A stretch of DNA of 64,000 nucleotides from Peromyscus leucopus (GCF_004664715.2 NC_051065.1:147934096-147998095), one strand, 5' to 3'; positions 35,499 through 47,708 are shown, counted from the first letter of the stretch. Numbers and translations are program-made. The notes: generated by a model not told the origin, from the letters alone.

Positions 35499-37590
35499 GG
35501 CGGACCTCCCTCCTTCACCTCCCTCCAACGTGGAAAGCAACCTCCTCGAAGCGGGGAGACCTCATCAGGATGAACCGGGACTGCTTCTGGACGCTGCTAA
35601 TCGATCCTTTTCTCACCCCACACACTCTGTGAACACTCAGCTGCACCCATTGCTGGGGTTAGCCGGATCACCAATGGCTTGTTAACTGTTTCCTTTCTTG
35701 GCTATTTCTCTTGTAATCTGATCGGGAGAGATTGAGTGAACCTACCTTCATGTCGGGAGGGGGGCGGCTTAGGTTCTAGGATCCCCTTCTCACCTAGGGA
35801 GCAGGAGTGGGGTGCAGCCCTGGCCCCCCAACCTCAGCTTGCCTGAAAACAATCTTCATACCTAGTGTTTTGGGGGGGCATGGGGATTAAATGAGAGCCC
35901 TCCTCACTTGTTACAGCTCTGCACAGCTAAGTAACTTGAGTTTTATTTATTTTATCTTCAGGTTTTATTGCATAAATATTTATTTTTTTAAGTGTAATTT
36001 TACCAAATAATGAAAGAGTTAAGGAAATTGGGTTGGAGGGAGGTGTTTAGAGAGAGGTTCTAGAGGAGAGAAAGTTTGGTGCTGGAGGGGTGATGGTGTG
36101 GCGTGAACGGAGAACAGACTTGATTTAATGGTGGCGTGTGAGCTGCTTCCATTCTAGACAAAGACTCTTCGAGGGTCTTCCTCAGGAGAGTGAGTGCCTG
36201 TAGGAAAAGGCTCACAGCTCTCTGTGGGCCTTTGAAGATTAGAGTTTTTATGTAGTGTTACTTGAAATCTCTGCTTGTTACAAAGGCGGGTTTTGGAGTT
36301 AGTGGTGTTGGTGGCCTTTTGCAGAGTCCAGAGAAAGGAAGGCTTGCAGAATGCCTCTCCTTCCCCTGGGCCAAGCACCTCCTTCCTGTCCTGATGAACT
36401 AACGGTTTCTTTTCCTTTGGTCACCCCTACTACCCTCCCCCTGGTGAGCGAGCCATAGGAATGAGAAACTTAAATGCAGTAGCTTTCTATAGGCATTTCT
36501 TATTTCAATTTTGTTTCTTAAGAGATTTTATGTGTTGGTTTTGTTTTATTTTGGTTTAAAGGGATTCATAGCTAACTTTGGATTTTGTTACCTCAGCTCT
36601 GGGAGAGGGTTTTTCCTGAATGATTACTAATTACCTTGTCTGAGTACCTTGTTGCTCTGTGGTCATGGCATGCTCGTCTATGTCGGTTACACTCTCAGGC
36701 TACCCATGTCACCATGTTCCTGTGATAGTGCGCTGAGTGCCCGAGGGGGCCTTGACTCTGCTGGACACATTAGGGACGGTGGAGTGACAGTGTGCGGGGT
36801 GGCCCGATGGAGGATGTGAATGTACGTGCACTGGCACTTTGCTCCGCTGTTCAGTGCCCACTTCCTTCGCTCCGGGAGCTCTCTTTTGCTCGAATGTATG
36901 GAAACTCATCCCTGTGTTTATGAGCAGCAGTGCCTCTGCCTGCCGGCTGGGGTGTGCACCAGGATTAGAGTCCACATCCGGCTCCCTGTCCTTGTTGGAG
37001 AGGGGTCCTTCCTTGAGGTTGAGGATGGAAGGGCCAGCCTCACTCTCGCTGGGAGGGATGATGGGAACAGGAAAAGTGTGAGGTCAGGGCTCCTGGAGAC
37101 CCAGTTGTGTGGAGAGGGACTAAGAAGCATGGCGTTGTGATGTGTTGAGGAATGCCAAGATTCCCGGCTGACGTGGGTCGTCACGGATCCCTCCACACCA
37201 TCCCCTCATTCTCCGCTAAGTTCATTAATGGAGGTGGCCCTGATGACCCCTTTTCCATCGGTCACTGGATCCCTCTGTCCCTCTTGGTGCTTACACATTC
37301 CAGACCCTTAGGCAACCCTTTGCATAGAACAGTATTTCAGTACTCAGTTTCAGTTCCTGTTCATGACTCCTTATGGTCATTGAGACCCGGGGTGAAAACT
37401 CAAAAGCTATGAAGAGAGCCTTTGCTGGGAAAAGTGGCTCTAACTTACCTCTTCCGCTCCTCAGTGAGCTGGCAGTATGCTGGGTAGAACTTTTCCATTT
37501 GTCAATGGCCAGGTTGTGAATATTTCCATATATACTTTCTATTAATGTTACTGTAGTTTCTGTTTTGAAATAAAGATTCTGAATGTATAT
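35499..37590 (+). other. Slc2a3: Slc2a3 3' untranslated region
   Basis: About 2.1 kb, free of SINEs, unlike the DNA on either side. An AU-rich block at about 35938-36005 has several ATTTA motifs, a class often linked to mRNA turnover. Open frames within it (36154-37412) have no family match. Confidence 0.85.
37569..37574 (+). terminator. Slc2a3: Slc2a3 polyadenylation signal
   Basis: AATAAA preceded by a T-rich stretch and followed by GT/T-rich sequence. Repeat-dense DNA resumes within about 550 bp. Cleavage expected near 37590. Confidence 0.8.
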
Positions 37591-38129
37591 ATGTCACGTC
37601 ACAAGCTTATCTTTTCCCCTTTGTCCATTTCCATGGAGCTTTTAGCAGTCTCTAAATCCTGGCTGTGGGCCTAGGGATAAAGTCAGTGGGTACAGTGGTC
37701 ATGTGCACAGCATTCCAGATTCATCCCCCACCACTGCACACGCCAGGTGGGGCAGGGTGTACTTCCCACTCTCAGGCAGAGCCAAGGTGACCCTCCAGTA
37801 GATAGCCAGTTTGAGGCCAAACACGAAACATCCATCAAGAATAGCAGTACTACTACTGTGGGTTAACTTGAGAGGCCTTTCCATGTTCTTGGCTCTTCCC
37901 TAGTTCCATGATGAACTTCCACACAGAGATCAGTGTGAACATCACTCTCCTGGAGAGCCATAGGCAGCTAGTTCCCAGTCATCAGCCTTCAAGACTTCAT
38001 TGCGTCAGGGCAGAGTGGCTACCTTTTGGTTTGCCCTTTATTTCCAGCCCCTGTTCATACACCTAATGGACCTGTTCCCATTCCACCTCCTGTAAGTGTT
38101 GACTGGACTACAGATATTGGATGGGGTTT

Positions 38130-38830
38130 CTAGGAGTAGCCATACCTGGCCTGGAACCTTTCCAGTGTAGGGGTTAAAGGAGTGTGTTGTTGGGGACATA
38201 CTGGTCTAGAATTCCCTATGTAGACCAAGCTGGCGTACCTTCTAAGTGCTGGAATTACAGGAGTGTGCTGGCACACTTGGCTTTGAGCTATATAAATAAA
38301 GACTTCTGATTCCAGAATATTCCTTACATTGTGGTTCTCTGGATGAGAGGATGGCGCACCCTCCCTGCCCACCAGGAAACTAGTTGTTAACTGTCCAGCA
38401 CCTGTTTTCATCTCCCTTGCAAGTCCTGATCTGGACTACCAGAGCCAGTGGATCATTATCCTACAAATTTTGGTACACTGCTTTTAGTCATTCTCAAAAC
38501 CTGTTAAAACAGGGTCTTCTGTAGCCCAGGCTGGCCTGGAATTTGATAAGTAACTGAAATGACCTTGAATTCCTTATCCTCCTACCCCTGCCTCCCATGT
38601 ATAGGAACTACAGGCATGCACCACTATGCCTAGGTCCTATCAGACCTTTATTACTAAAAACATGAATCCATCTGGGTGGTGGTGGCACATGCCTTTAATG
38701 CCTGCAGTCAGGAGCCAGAGACCAGCAGATCTCTGTGAGTTTGAGGCCAGCCTGGTCTACAGAGTGAGTTCCAGGACAGCCAGGGTGACACAGAGAAACC
38801 CTGTCTCCAACACAAAAGAACAAAACCACC
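38130..38830. repeat. Three B1 SINEs, mixed orientation
   Basis: Antisense, decayed copy at 38130-38285 (gtgttgttggggacatactg, ctggaattacaggagtgtgc). Antisense copy at 38505-38640. Sense copy at about 38670-38825 (ctgggtggtggtggcacatg). Confidence 0.8.
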
Positions 38831-38899
38831 AATTTGGTTTCTTCCCATTCTGCCAGCTCTGAATTCCGTGACAGGAGGACATAATAGTTGACAGTGAAT

Positions 38900-39090
38900 T
38901 AAGGTTCGTGGATGCTTAGTAAGCTTGATAGAGTGCTTGCCTAGCCTGCCTGAGGGCTGATCCCAGCACCAACAACCACACCAGCAGAGAGTAAACTGGG
39001 TCTGGTGGTGCACATCTGTGACCTAACACCCCAGAGGCAGAACAGGAGGATCAGAAGTTCAAGGTCATCCTCAGCTATAAAGTGATCTTT
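38900..39090 (+). repeat. ID-like and B1-like SINE remnant
   Basis: ttgatagagtgcttgcctag, gctgatcccagcacc, then gtctggtggtgcacatctgt and a truncated end. Confidence 0.6.
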
Positions 39091-39319
39091 TTAAATGAAT
39101 GCATTTTTGAAATCTTTGCATTCTTTGTGTGTGTGTGTAGGATGTGCATGTGTGGAAACTGGAGAGCAGCTCCAGCCCTTTTCACATTTATTTAGGCTGC
39201 AAGGATTGAAAAGTGAATGTGAGTCCAGCCTGAGCTATCTCTGAATAAATAAATAATAAGAATAAACAAATGAAGTTAAAGTAGGCTTGTCTGATTGGTT
39301 TTGGTTTTGGTTTTATCTT

Positions 39320-39710
39320 TTTTTTTTATGCACACAGTATCCAGCCAGTGTGTATGCCTGCAGGCCAGAAGAGGGCACCAGATCTCATTATAGATGGTTG
39401 TGAGCCACCATGTGGGTGCTGGAAATTGAATTCAAGACCTCTAGATGAGTAGCCAGTGCTCTTAACCTCTGAGTCATCTCTCCAGCTCCTGGCAGTTGTT
39501 TGTTTGTTTGAAGCACTACTTATAAAAAGTGGATCTAGGCTGGGCGGTGGTGGCACACGCCTTTAGTCCCAGGATGGGATAATCAGGAGGCAGAGCCAGG
39601 CAGATCTCTGTGAGTTCGAGGCCAGCCTGGGCTAGAGAGTGAGTTCCAGGAAAGGCACAAAGCAACACAGAGAAACCCTGTTTCGAAACAAACAAACAAA
39701 CAAAAAGTGG
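39320..39710. repeat. Antisense B2 and sense B1
   Basis: B2 at about 39320-39490 with the cagaagagggcaccagatct motif, a known CTCF-type sequence in rodent B2s. B1 at about 39537-39710 of the gaaaggcacaaagcaacaca type with a caaacaaacaaacaaac tail. Confidence 0.9.
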
Positions 39711-39879
39711 ATTTAGTTGGGGAAGGCTCTTTTTTTTTTTTAAGTCAGTATAGGAGGAAGCCATCATTCAAACAGGTGAATGGGCTGTGAGAAAGCCCGG
39801 TCAATACATTGCTTGCTGCATTAAGTGTGAGGGCTTGAGCTTGGTCCCCAGAACCCAGGGTTAAAAAAGCTAAGCATAG

Positions 39880-40320
39880 GTCCTTAAGATGGCTCAGCAG
39901 GTAGAAACACTGCCAGGCCTGAAGACTGAGGTTGATCTCCGGGACAAACACTGTGGAAGGAGAGAATGAATCCTTACAGGTTATCCTCTGAACTTCTTCA
40001 TACAGGCTCCATGGATGCATGCCCACGCTTCCCCCAAACCTCTCCAAATAAAGTATATAATAATTTTTTCAAAGCCAGGCTAGGGGAGTGGAGAGGTGAT
40101 TCAGCAGTTAAGAGCAGTGACTGCTCTCCCAGAGGACCCAGGTTCAATTCCCAGCACCCACATGAAGGCTCAAACCTGTCTGAAACTCCAATCCCAGGAG
40201 GTCTTCCAATCTGTCACTCTTTTTTCAAACACCAGCCATAGAAGTGATGCATAGACTTATATGCAGGTAAAACATCCACACACGTACAATAATACACAAT
40301 AAAATAAATAAAAATTAAAA
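39880..40320 (+). repeat. Two B2-type SINEs
   Basis: taagatggctcagcaggtag ... (39880-40060), then gagaggtgattcagcagtta ... ending in an aataaaataaataaa tail at about 40310. Confidence 0.85.
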
Positions 40321-40849
40321 AGCCAGACTCAGTGGTGAGTACTTGTCATCCCAGCTCTGATGGTCTCTGAGGCTTTCTGGCCAGTCAGCCTAGACAAATT
40401 CGTGAGTGAGCCACGGGAAGTGAGAGACCCTGTCTAAAAAGAAGGAAGAGGAAGAAAGAAGAGAAAAAATAAATGTAAATAAAAATTGCGTTTGATTTTG
40501 TCTTTAATGAGACATACAGTGCCTTGAACTTAGAGCAATCATCCTGTTTCTGCCTCCCAAGGGCTACCACCACACACAGCCTCCTTCCCTGAAAATGACA
40601 AGACCTTTCTGAACACAGCTCAAGCGTGGGTTTTCTTAGCATGTGTCAGTCAGAGGCAAGCAGCGTGGAAGAAGGAGGAGCTATCTGAAGTCAGGGTTTC
40701 AGAAGATTCAGTCTGTGGTCAGCTAGTTCAGTACCTGGGGTCTGAGTTGTTAGGAGGGAGTGGCAGAATCAAATAGGGGGGTGGGGCACAGGATACATCC
40801 TTCTAGGACATCCCTTGTGACTACTTTGTATTTTCTAAGATTTATTTGT

Positions 40850-41375
40850 TTGGGGCTCGAGAGATGTCTTGGCTACTCAAAGCACTTGTTGCTCTTGCAC
40901 AGGTGGTTTCCAGCCTCCTCTAAGTCAGTTCACAGTCACTGATACCTCCTCTGACTTCTGCAGGTACCACACACATATGGTGAACATACATGTAGGCAAA
41001 ATACACAATATAAATATTGTTTTGTTTTTTGAGACAGGATTTCTCTGTGTAGCTTTGGAGCCTGTCCTGGAACTTGCTTTGTAGACCAGAATGGCCTCGA
41101 ACTCACAGAGATTCATCTGCCTCTACCTCCTGAGTGCTGAGATCAAAGGCGTGCACCACCACCTCCCAGCTCTCATAAATCATTTTTTAAATGTATTTTT
41201 ATGTTTATCAGTGTTTTCCCTGCAAGTGTGTGTGCACCACATATGTGCTGTGCTTGAGGAGGACCATAAGAGAGCATCCCATTCCCTAGGACTGGAATTA
41301 CAGCTGTCAGCAGCCATTTGAGGGCTGGGAATGGAACCCAGTGCTCCCAACTGCTGAGTCAACGCTGCAGCCCCA
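40850..41375. repeat. B2-type (+), B1 (-) and B2 (-)
   Basis: Order: a diverged B2 at 40850-41010 (ggggctcgagagatgtcttg), an antisense B1 at 41020-41170 (gagacaggatttctctgtgt), and an antisense B2 at 41185-41375. Confidence 0.8.
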
Positions 41376-41379
41376 CCTC

Positions 41380-42120
41380 CTTCTTAGGCCCCACCTCCTA
41401 GTTTTTAAGTATCAAATTAAGAGTCCAGTCAGGTCACGCCTATTCTCTTTGCACTTAGGAGGTAGATGCAAGACAAGTGAGAGTTCAAGGTCAGTGTGTG
41501 TGTGTGTGTGTGGGGGGGCACATTCTGGGCTACTTAAGACTTTCTCAAAAGCAAAGAAAGAGGGAGGGACCAAGATGAACTCACTAAAGTAATATGATGA
41601 TTAAATTAGAGTCCTCATGATCCTATCAAATCCTGAAACAGTCTCAAGTTTGTGTTCCAGATTTTTCCAAGAATTTCTTGGTTTTCTGGGGGAAACAACC
41701 ATGAAAACAAATGATAATAAACCATTGTATCCTATCATCCTATTTTAGACCCGCCTGGGCGGTTCTCCAGGTTCTTCAAATGCGCGCACGCACGCACGCA
41801 CCCCACACCATACCAGGGACCCACTCTGACATCAGTGGTCACTAGAGAAGGAAGACTTCAGGGTACTCTGCCGCCAGCTTAGACTTCTGATTCTTAGCAG
41901 AAAGGTGGGCGGGCCTTATGAACCTTGATCACTAGAAAGGTTCCTGGGAAAGTGTGGAAGGTATGCTGGTACTACACATGCAGCAGAGGAGGTCAAATAA
42001 TCCTCATACATCCAGAATCAGCAGCCTTCAGGAGAACAAAGAGTCACGCTAACATCTGTAAAGATATGATGTTTGTCCAAGGGAGTTAAACATTAAGCAT
42101 CATTTCTGCTAATTGAGTTT
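41380..42120. other. Mostly unique intergenic DNA
   Basis: A B1 scrap with a short TG run lies near 41440-41560 and a CGCACGCACG run near 41785. No exon recognised. Confidence 0.5.
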
Positions 42121-42129
42121 ACATATATA

Positions 42130-42285
42130 CTGGTTTTTCAAGACAGGGTTTCTCTGTGTAACAGCTCTGGATCTCCTGGAACTCACTCTGTAAACCAGGC
42201 TGGCCTCGAACTCACGGAGATCCACTTGCATCTGCCTCTCAAGTGCTGGGATTAAAGGAGTGAGCCACCACACCTGGCCTTTGAG
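42130..42285 (-). repeat. B1 SINE
   Basis: tttttcaagacagggtttct to gtgagccaccacacctggcc. Confidence 0.92.
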
Positions 42286-42789
42286 TTTTTATCTTAATGT
42301 ATGACTTAGAATTATTTTCATTAGGGATTGACTGATTTCCTCATAGTGAAAAGACCAGATTTGGCTTTGGACTCAGCCACCTGGAGATAATGTGAGATTT
42401 TGTTTCATTAGTGATTGTTCTGTGTGTGTGTATGTGTTGTGTGTGGGTATTTTAAGTATCACAAGCTGGCCTCAAACTAAACATGCAGCAAAGGATGCTC
42501 TTGAACCCTTTATTCTTCTGCCTCCATCTCCCCGATAGCCTTACAGACGTGCAGGACCAGTCTCCATGTCTGACTCATTATTGATCTCAAGAGGAGCAGT
42601 TTTGGTGACGGATGTGATGTGGTAAAAAATAGGATGGAGGGAAACTAGACACAATATACTTAGCAAAAGGAGGAGTACACCTACGTGAAGCCACCTGTAA
42701 CCCCAGTATTCCAGAAGTGGGGGCAGCAGGAACCAGGCACACGGTGTCGTTTAGGCTAGCATGGATTGTACGAAACTCTTTCAAAAAAA

Positions 42790-43270
42790 TAAATCCCAGT
42801 TGTTGAGATGGCTCAGTAAAGGTGCTTGTCACCAAGGCTGACGACCTAAATTCTGTCTTTTGCTCCGAGTTCTCCTCTGCCCTCCACAGACATTGCCACT
42901 GTGACATACATGCCCATCTCCCAACAAAAAAAATAGAAAAATAAAGGTTTTGGAGACATGGTCTCACTCTGTAGCCCTGGCTGGAAGTCACAGAGATCTG
43001 CCAGCCTCTGTTTCCTAAGTGAATTAAAGGAGTATACAACCATGCCTGGTGATGTTAAGTAAATAAATAAATTTCAAACAGCCAAGCAAACAAACGTAAG
43101 TGAGGCAGGGGCAAGAAAAGGGGAAAATGGGACAGGATGGTAGCAGACACCTGTAACGCCAGCACACAGGGAGCAGAGGCAACAGGATGGTCCTGAGATC
43201 AAGGCCAGCCTGCGGCTACATGGTGAATTTTCAGGATGGCCAGAGCTACAAACTGAAAAAGGAAAGGAAA
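42790..43270. repeat. B2-type (+), B1 (-), B1 (+)
   Basis: cagttgttgagatggctcag (about 42795-42930), antisense B1 at 42945-43055, sense B1 at about 43125-43265 (gggacaggatggtagcagac). Confidence 0.75.
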
Positions 43271-43412
43271 AAGAAAAGAGGAACAATATTGTGATAAAAT
43301 GGTTTCTTTTTTTGAAGAAGTCATTGACAATGTTATTCCATAAGGAACACCTAATGCTACCCATTAGTTTCATCTTTTTTTAAAGAAAAAAAAAAAAAAC
43401 ACCATTTTTTTT

Positions 43413-44383
43413 ATTTTTTATTTTTTTTGTGATATATATTTTTTATTTTACAATACATTCAGTTCTAATAAGCATGGTCCCTATCTCCTCCACACCTCCC
43501 TTACCCAGCCCATCATTCCACCTCTCAGGACAAGTCCTCCCCGAGGACTGTGATCAACTTGGTAGACTCAGTCCAGGGAGGTCCAGTCCCTTCCTCCCAG
43601 ACTAAGCCAAGTGTCCCTGCATAAGTTCCAGTTTCAGACAGCCAACTCATGCAATGAGCACAGGACTTGGTCCCACTGCTAGATGCCTCCCAAACTGATC
43701 AAGCCAATCAACTGTCTCACCTATTCAGAGGGCCTGATCCAGCTGGGAGCCCTCAGCCTTTGGTTCATAGTTCATGTGTTTCCATTCATTTGGCTATTTT
43801 TTTTCAATAATTGAATAAAACTGAAATTTATTATATGCCATAGTCATCCTAGGGACCTCCATGCTATATATATAGCCTCTATGGTTCTATGGGTTGTGGT
43901 CTGATTGTTCTTTATTTTATATCTAGAATCCACCAATGAGTGAGTACATACCATAACTGTCTTTCTGGTTTGGGTTACCTCACTCAGGATGATTTTTTCT
44001 AGTTCCATCCATTTGCCTACAAATTTCATGCTTTCATTGTTTTTCTCTGCTGAGTAGTACTCCATTGTGTATATGTACCACATTTTTTTCATCCATTCTT
44101 CCGTTGATGGGCATCTAGGTTGTTTCCAGGTTCTGGCTATTACAAATAGTGCTGCTATGAACATAGCTGAGCATGTATCTTTATGGTATAAATCAGCATT
44201 CCTTGGGTAGATGCCCAAGAGTGGGATGGCTGGGTCTTGAGGTAGTTCGATTCCTAATTTTCTGAGAAACCGCCATACTGATTTCACAGTGTTGTACAAG
44301 TTTACATTCACAACAGGAGGAGTTTCCTTGCTCACATCTCTCAACATTGTTTCATTGTTTTTGATCGTAGCCATTCTAACAGG
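43413..44383 (-). mobile_element. 5'-truncated LINE-1, ORF2 end plus 3' UTR
   Basis: The minus strand encodes a piece resembling the last ~150 residues of L1 ORF2 (motifs DPAIPLLGIYPR, MFIAALFVIARTWKQP, KKMWYIYTMEYYSAEKN), followed by an L1-type 3' region and poly(A), read as T-rich on the plus strand. AAAACACCATTTTTTTT flanks it at 43396-43412 and 44384-44400, a 17-bp target duplication. The reverse-transcriptase and endonuclease domains are absent, so it cannot move itself. The open frame 43844-44374 lies within it. Confidence 0.88.
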
Positions 44384-44469
44384 AAAACACCATTTTTTTT
44401 AACCAATTAGTTTCAATCCAAAAATAACTTCAGAATTCACATTCATAGAACTAAAAGAATTAGACAAAA

Positions 44470-44625
44470 TAATATTTTGGCATGGTGGCACACACCTTTA
44501 ATCCCAACACTCAGGAGGCAGAGGCAGGCGGATCTCTGTGAGTTTGAGGCCAGCCTGGTCTACAGAGTGAGTTCTAGGAGAGCCAGAGCTGCATAGAGAC
44601 CCTATGCTGTCTTGAAAAAAAAATC
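44470..44625 (+). repeat. B1 SINE
   Basis: catggtggcacacaccttta to cttgaaaaaaaaatc; near-complete. Confidence 0.92.
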
Positions 44626-44769
44626 ATAGTTTGAACTTAATACCTTCTTCCCAGTAATGGATGGGGCAGGTTCTAAAAATAGCACATATTTGGAAGATCT
44701 CAGCTGGCTGTGGCAAAGCTCAGGAGGTCAAGGCAAGCAGGATGAGAGTTCACAGGCTGCACAGAAGCC

Positions 44770-44828
44770 ATGTCTCACATATCCCAACACATACACACTC
44801 CACAGACACCACACCCCAAACACACACC

Positions 44829-44867
<39 letters not shown>

Positions 44868-45127
44868 CAACACTACAACTACATACACACACACACACAC
44901 CACAACAACACTACCACCCCCCCCACACACACACACACACTCCACAGACACACAACACACACCAACACACACACACACACACAACAACACTACCACCCCC
45001 ACACATACACACACACACACACACCCCCACCCCCCCCACACCACCCCCCCCCACACACACATACACTCCAGACACCACACCCCCAACACACACCAACACA
45101 CACACACCACTAACCCTTCATATACTA

Positions 45128-45170
<43 letters not shown>

Positions 45171-45230
45171 TGCACACCACCACCCCTCACATACTACACA
45201 CACACACACACACACCACAGATACACATAT
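44770..45230. repeat. 450-bp CA-rich compound array with C runs
   Basis: Interrupted (CA)n mixed with CCCC blocks, AACAA units and larger repeated modules (cacaccaacacacacac, actaccacccc, ccacagacac). Five long open frames on both strands (up to 211 codons) are translations of this array. Confidence 0.95.
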
Positions 45231-45997
45231 TTTTAATATTTTCAGACACGTTCTCATGTAGCTCATGCTGGCCTCTGTTGGGAGTTATTTGATCACACTG
45301 TAAACCCTGAGTTTGCATTTTCATTGATTAAATAAAATTAGCTTTGGATCAGGAGGCTGAGTTAGCAAATAGTTGACAGAAAGTCATCATAGAGCACCAG
45401 AGGGCATCCAGGAGAGATAGAGAGACACAGGAAGCAGTAGGGTGGGGTTTGGAGTGGCGCAGCCTTTTGTGGTTTGTCGAAGCATAGGTCTTCCATGGAC
45501 ACCAGCAAAGAGGGAGGGCAAGCTAGTTGCTACTCAACCTCTCTGAGCTGGCAGGTTTTCACTGCAGCCTTTGAATCTCCAGTCTTATTCAAAATTAGAA
45601 TGACAGAAATTTAAAGTTACCTTTAGTGGCAGCGACAGAGCCCATGCCTGTGGGAGCAGAATCCTCACTAGGCTGGGGCCTGAGAGGCCAGGATGCTGGT
45701 AGAGAAGCAGGGTGGTAATTTCGGAGTTGCAGTTGCTGGCTGAGGTAGCAGTAGATTAAGATGCAGCCAAAGTTAAAACAACAGGCCTTAAATCTACTAG
45801 TAGGTAGCCCAGGGTTGGCTCTGAATTCTTGATCCACTTGCCTCAACTTCCTAAATGCTATTTTTTTTAGGCATGTACCACCACACCCTCTATTTTATAT
45901 AACTAATAGAAATGTCTGTGCCCTGCCAAGGTTCTCCTTTCTGGAGAACTCTGACTAATACAGATGTTGAACTATCTACAAGGAAACATCTGGTGGT
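45231..45997. other. Intergenic DNA, possibly old repeat remnants
   Basis: The text near 45335-45440 and ggagaactctgactaatacag near 45942 look like old interspersed-repeat ends, not securely identified. A CTCF-like GCACCAGAGGGCA lies at about 45394-45406. Confidence 0.4.
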
Positions 45998-46347
45998 GAA
46001 AAGTTGACCTTGTCACAGGAAGGCCCTGGAGGCATCTTGCTCACACTAAACACTGGCTTTTTCATCTGTTCTGGCAAGACTGATGGTAACATATGCTTTG
46101 TCAGAGTGACAGAAGGCTCCCATGTTGTGGGAGCCATGGAGGGCTTCCAGTCCAGGAACATCAAAACCCATCAGCATTGCCAACAGTGACACTGCTTACT
46201 TAACCACATCATCCCTAACTACAGAAATGACAGGAGCATCTTCTCAGAGTGCCCATTAGCCCTTCTCTCCTGGAGTTCTTCGGCACCATTATTTCCTGGT
46301 TCTCCCTCACGTCCAGATTTATGATTTTGAAATTAAAGCTAAACAAG
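45998..46347 (+). pseudogene. Decayed Ppia (cyclophilin A) retropseudogene, 3' part
   Basis: The frame reads GPGGILLTLNTG, FFICSGKTDG, then FVRVTEG, VVGAMEGFQSRN and KTHQHC, tracking the C-terminal third of cyclophilin A (KHTGPG ... NTNGSQFFIC ... VKEGM-IVEAMERFGSRNGKTS). It continues into text like the Ppia 3' UTR (ggagttcttcggcaccatta, then atgattttgaaattaaagct), where the AATAAA equivalent is altered. There are no introns, many substitutions, internal deletions (the WLDGKH segment is disrupted) and no 5' half. Ppia is among the commonest sources of processed pseudogenes. Not functional. Confidence 0.75.
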
Positions 46348-46599
46348 GCCAGTTGGTGAAGAGCTTGCAAACAAAGCTCATGAAGAATTGATTTGGGTCC
46401 TTCAAAACCCAAGATGATGCCGGGTTCTTAGAGCCTGCTGGCCATGAGGTCTAGCTGAATGAGAGGCTGTGAATGAGAAAATAACTGTAGAGAGTGATGG
46501 GGAACATCTGTGTTGACCCTTTATTTGAACACTGAATGTGTACACACACGTACATACTCACAAAAAAAAACCATAAAACTGCCTAACAAAAACATTCTG

Positions 46600-46984
46600 G
46601 CTCTCCAGGCGGTGGTGGCACATGCCTTTAATCCCAGCACTCAGGAAGCAGAGGCAGGCAGAACTCTGAGTTCAACAGCCAGTCTACAAAGTAAGTTCCA
46701 GGATAGCTAAAGCTGTTGCTCAGAGAAACCCTGTCTCTAAAAGAAAAAAAAATTTTTTTTCTGCCTCCAGGATAATTTTTTTTCACTTTTTTTTTTTTTT
46801 AAACAGTTATTGCGGGCTGGAGAAATAGCTCAGAGGTTAAGAGACTGGCTGCTCTTCCAGAGGTCCTGAGTTCAATTCCCAGCAACCACATGGTGGTTCA
46901 CAACCACCTAGAATGAGATCTGGTGCCCACTTCTGGCCTGCAGGCATACATGCAGACAGAGCACTGTATACATAATAAATAAAT

Positions 46985-47015
<31 letters not shown>
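46600..47015 (+). repeat. B1 then B2 SINE
   Basis: B1 at 46605-46755 (ccaggcggtggtggcacatg). B2 at 46815-47015 (gggctggagaaatagctcag), complete to its aataaataaataaatct and A-run tail. The B2 carries gcccacttctggcctgcagg. Confidence 0.92.
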
Positions 47016-47139
47016 GGTTCTTGCTATGAGGTTTCTTCTCCACTGGCCTCTGCTTCTTCTGGAACCAGCCAGAGCAACATTACTTTTTTCCCTTGAAGCT
47101 GACCTGACATTTAATGAAGATATTTTATTGTTGTTGTTA

Positions 47140-47285
47140 TTGTTAATTTTGTTTTGAGATGTGGTCTCAACAAGTGAGTCCTGGCTGGCCTGAAACTAGT
47201 TGTGTAAATCACTCTGGCTTCAGTCGCACAGACCTGCCTGCCTCTGCCTCCCAAAGGCTGAGGGTGCACTATCATGCCCAGCCTT
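47140..47285 (-). repeat. B1 SINE, diverged
   Basis: gttttgagatgtggtctcaa to gcactatcatgcccagcc. Confidence 0.8.
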
Positions 47286-47314
47286 TTAAGGTTATTTTTA
47301 ATAGTAATAATATG

Positions 47315-47708
47315 TTGATTCACATAACACAAAGATACATGCTCAGCTATGTTCATATCAGCATTGTTTGTAATAGCCAGAACCTGAAAACAACCTAGAT
47401 GCCCGTCAACTGAAGAAAGGATTAAGAAAATGTGGTACATATACACAGTGGAGTACTACTCAGCAGAGAAAAACAATGACAGCATGAAATTTGCAGGAAA
47501 ATGGATGGAACTAGAAAATATCATCCTGAGTGAGGTAGCCCAAACCCAGAAGGGCAAACATGGTATGTACTCACTCATAAGTGGATTCTAGATATAAAGC
47601 AAAGGACAATCAGACTGCAACCCGCAGAACCAGGGAGGCTACCTAGCAGGGGGGACCCTAGGATGACTGTGGCTTATAATAAGTTTTGGTTTTACTCAAT
47701 TACTGGGC
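47315..47708 (+). mobile_element. LINE-1 ORF2 3' end fragment
   Basis: Reads like the same part of L1 as the minus-strand copy at 44 kb: gttcatatcagcattgtttg, agccagaacctg(a)aaacaacc, ggtacatatacacagtggag, tcctgagtgaggtagcccaa, and a frame ending KHGMYSLISGF then stop. The Trp codon in RTWKQ is TGA here, an inactivating change. No clear target duplication seen. Confidence 0.85.

Noticed and set aside
43844..44374. 176-codon minus-strand frame
   Set aside because: It is the end of a truncated LINE-1 ORF2, not a host gene.
44657..45292. Long open frames (up to 211 codons) on both strands
   Set aside because: They translate the CA/C-rich array; composition follows the dinucleotide and all frames stay open.
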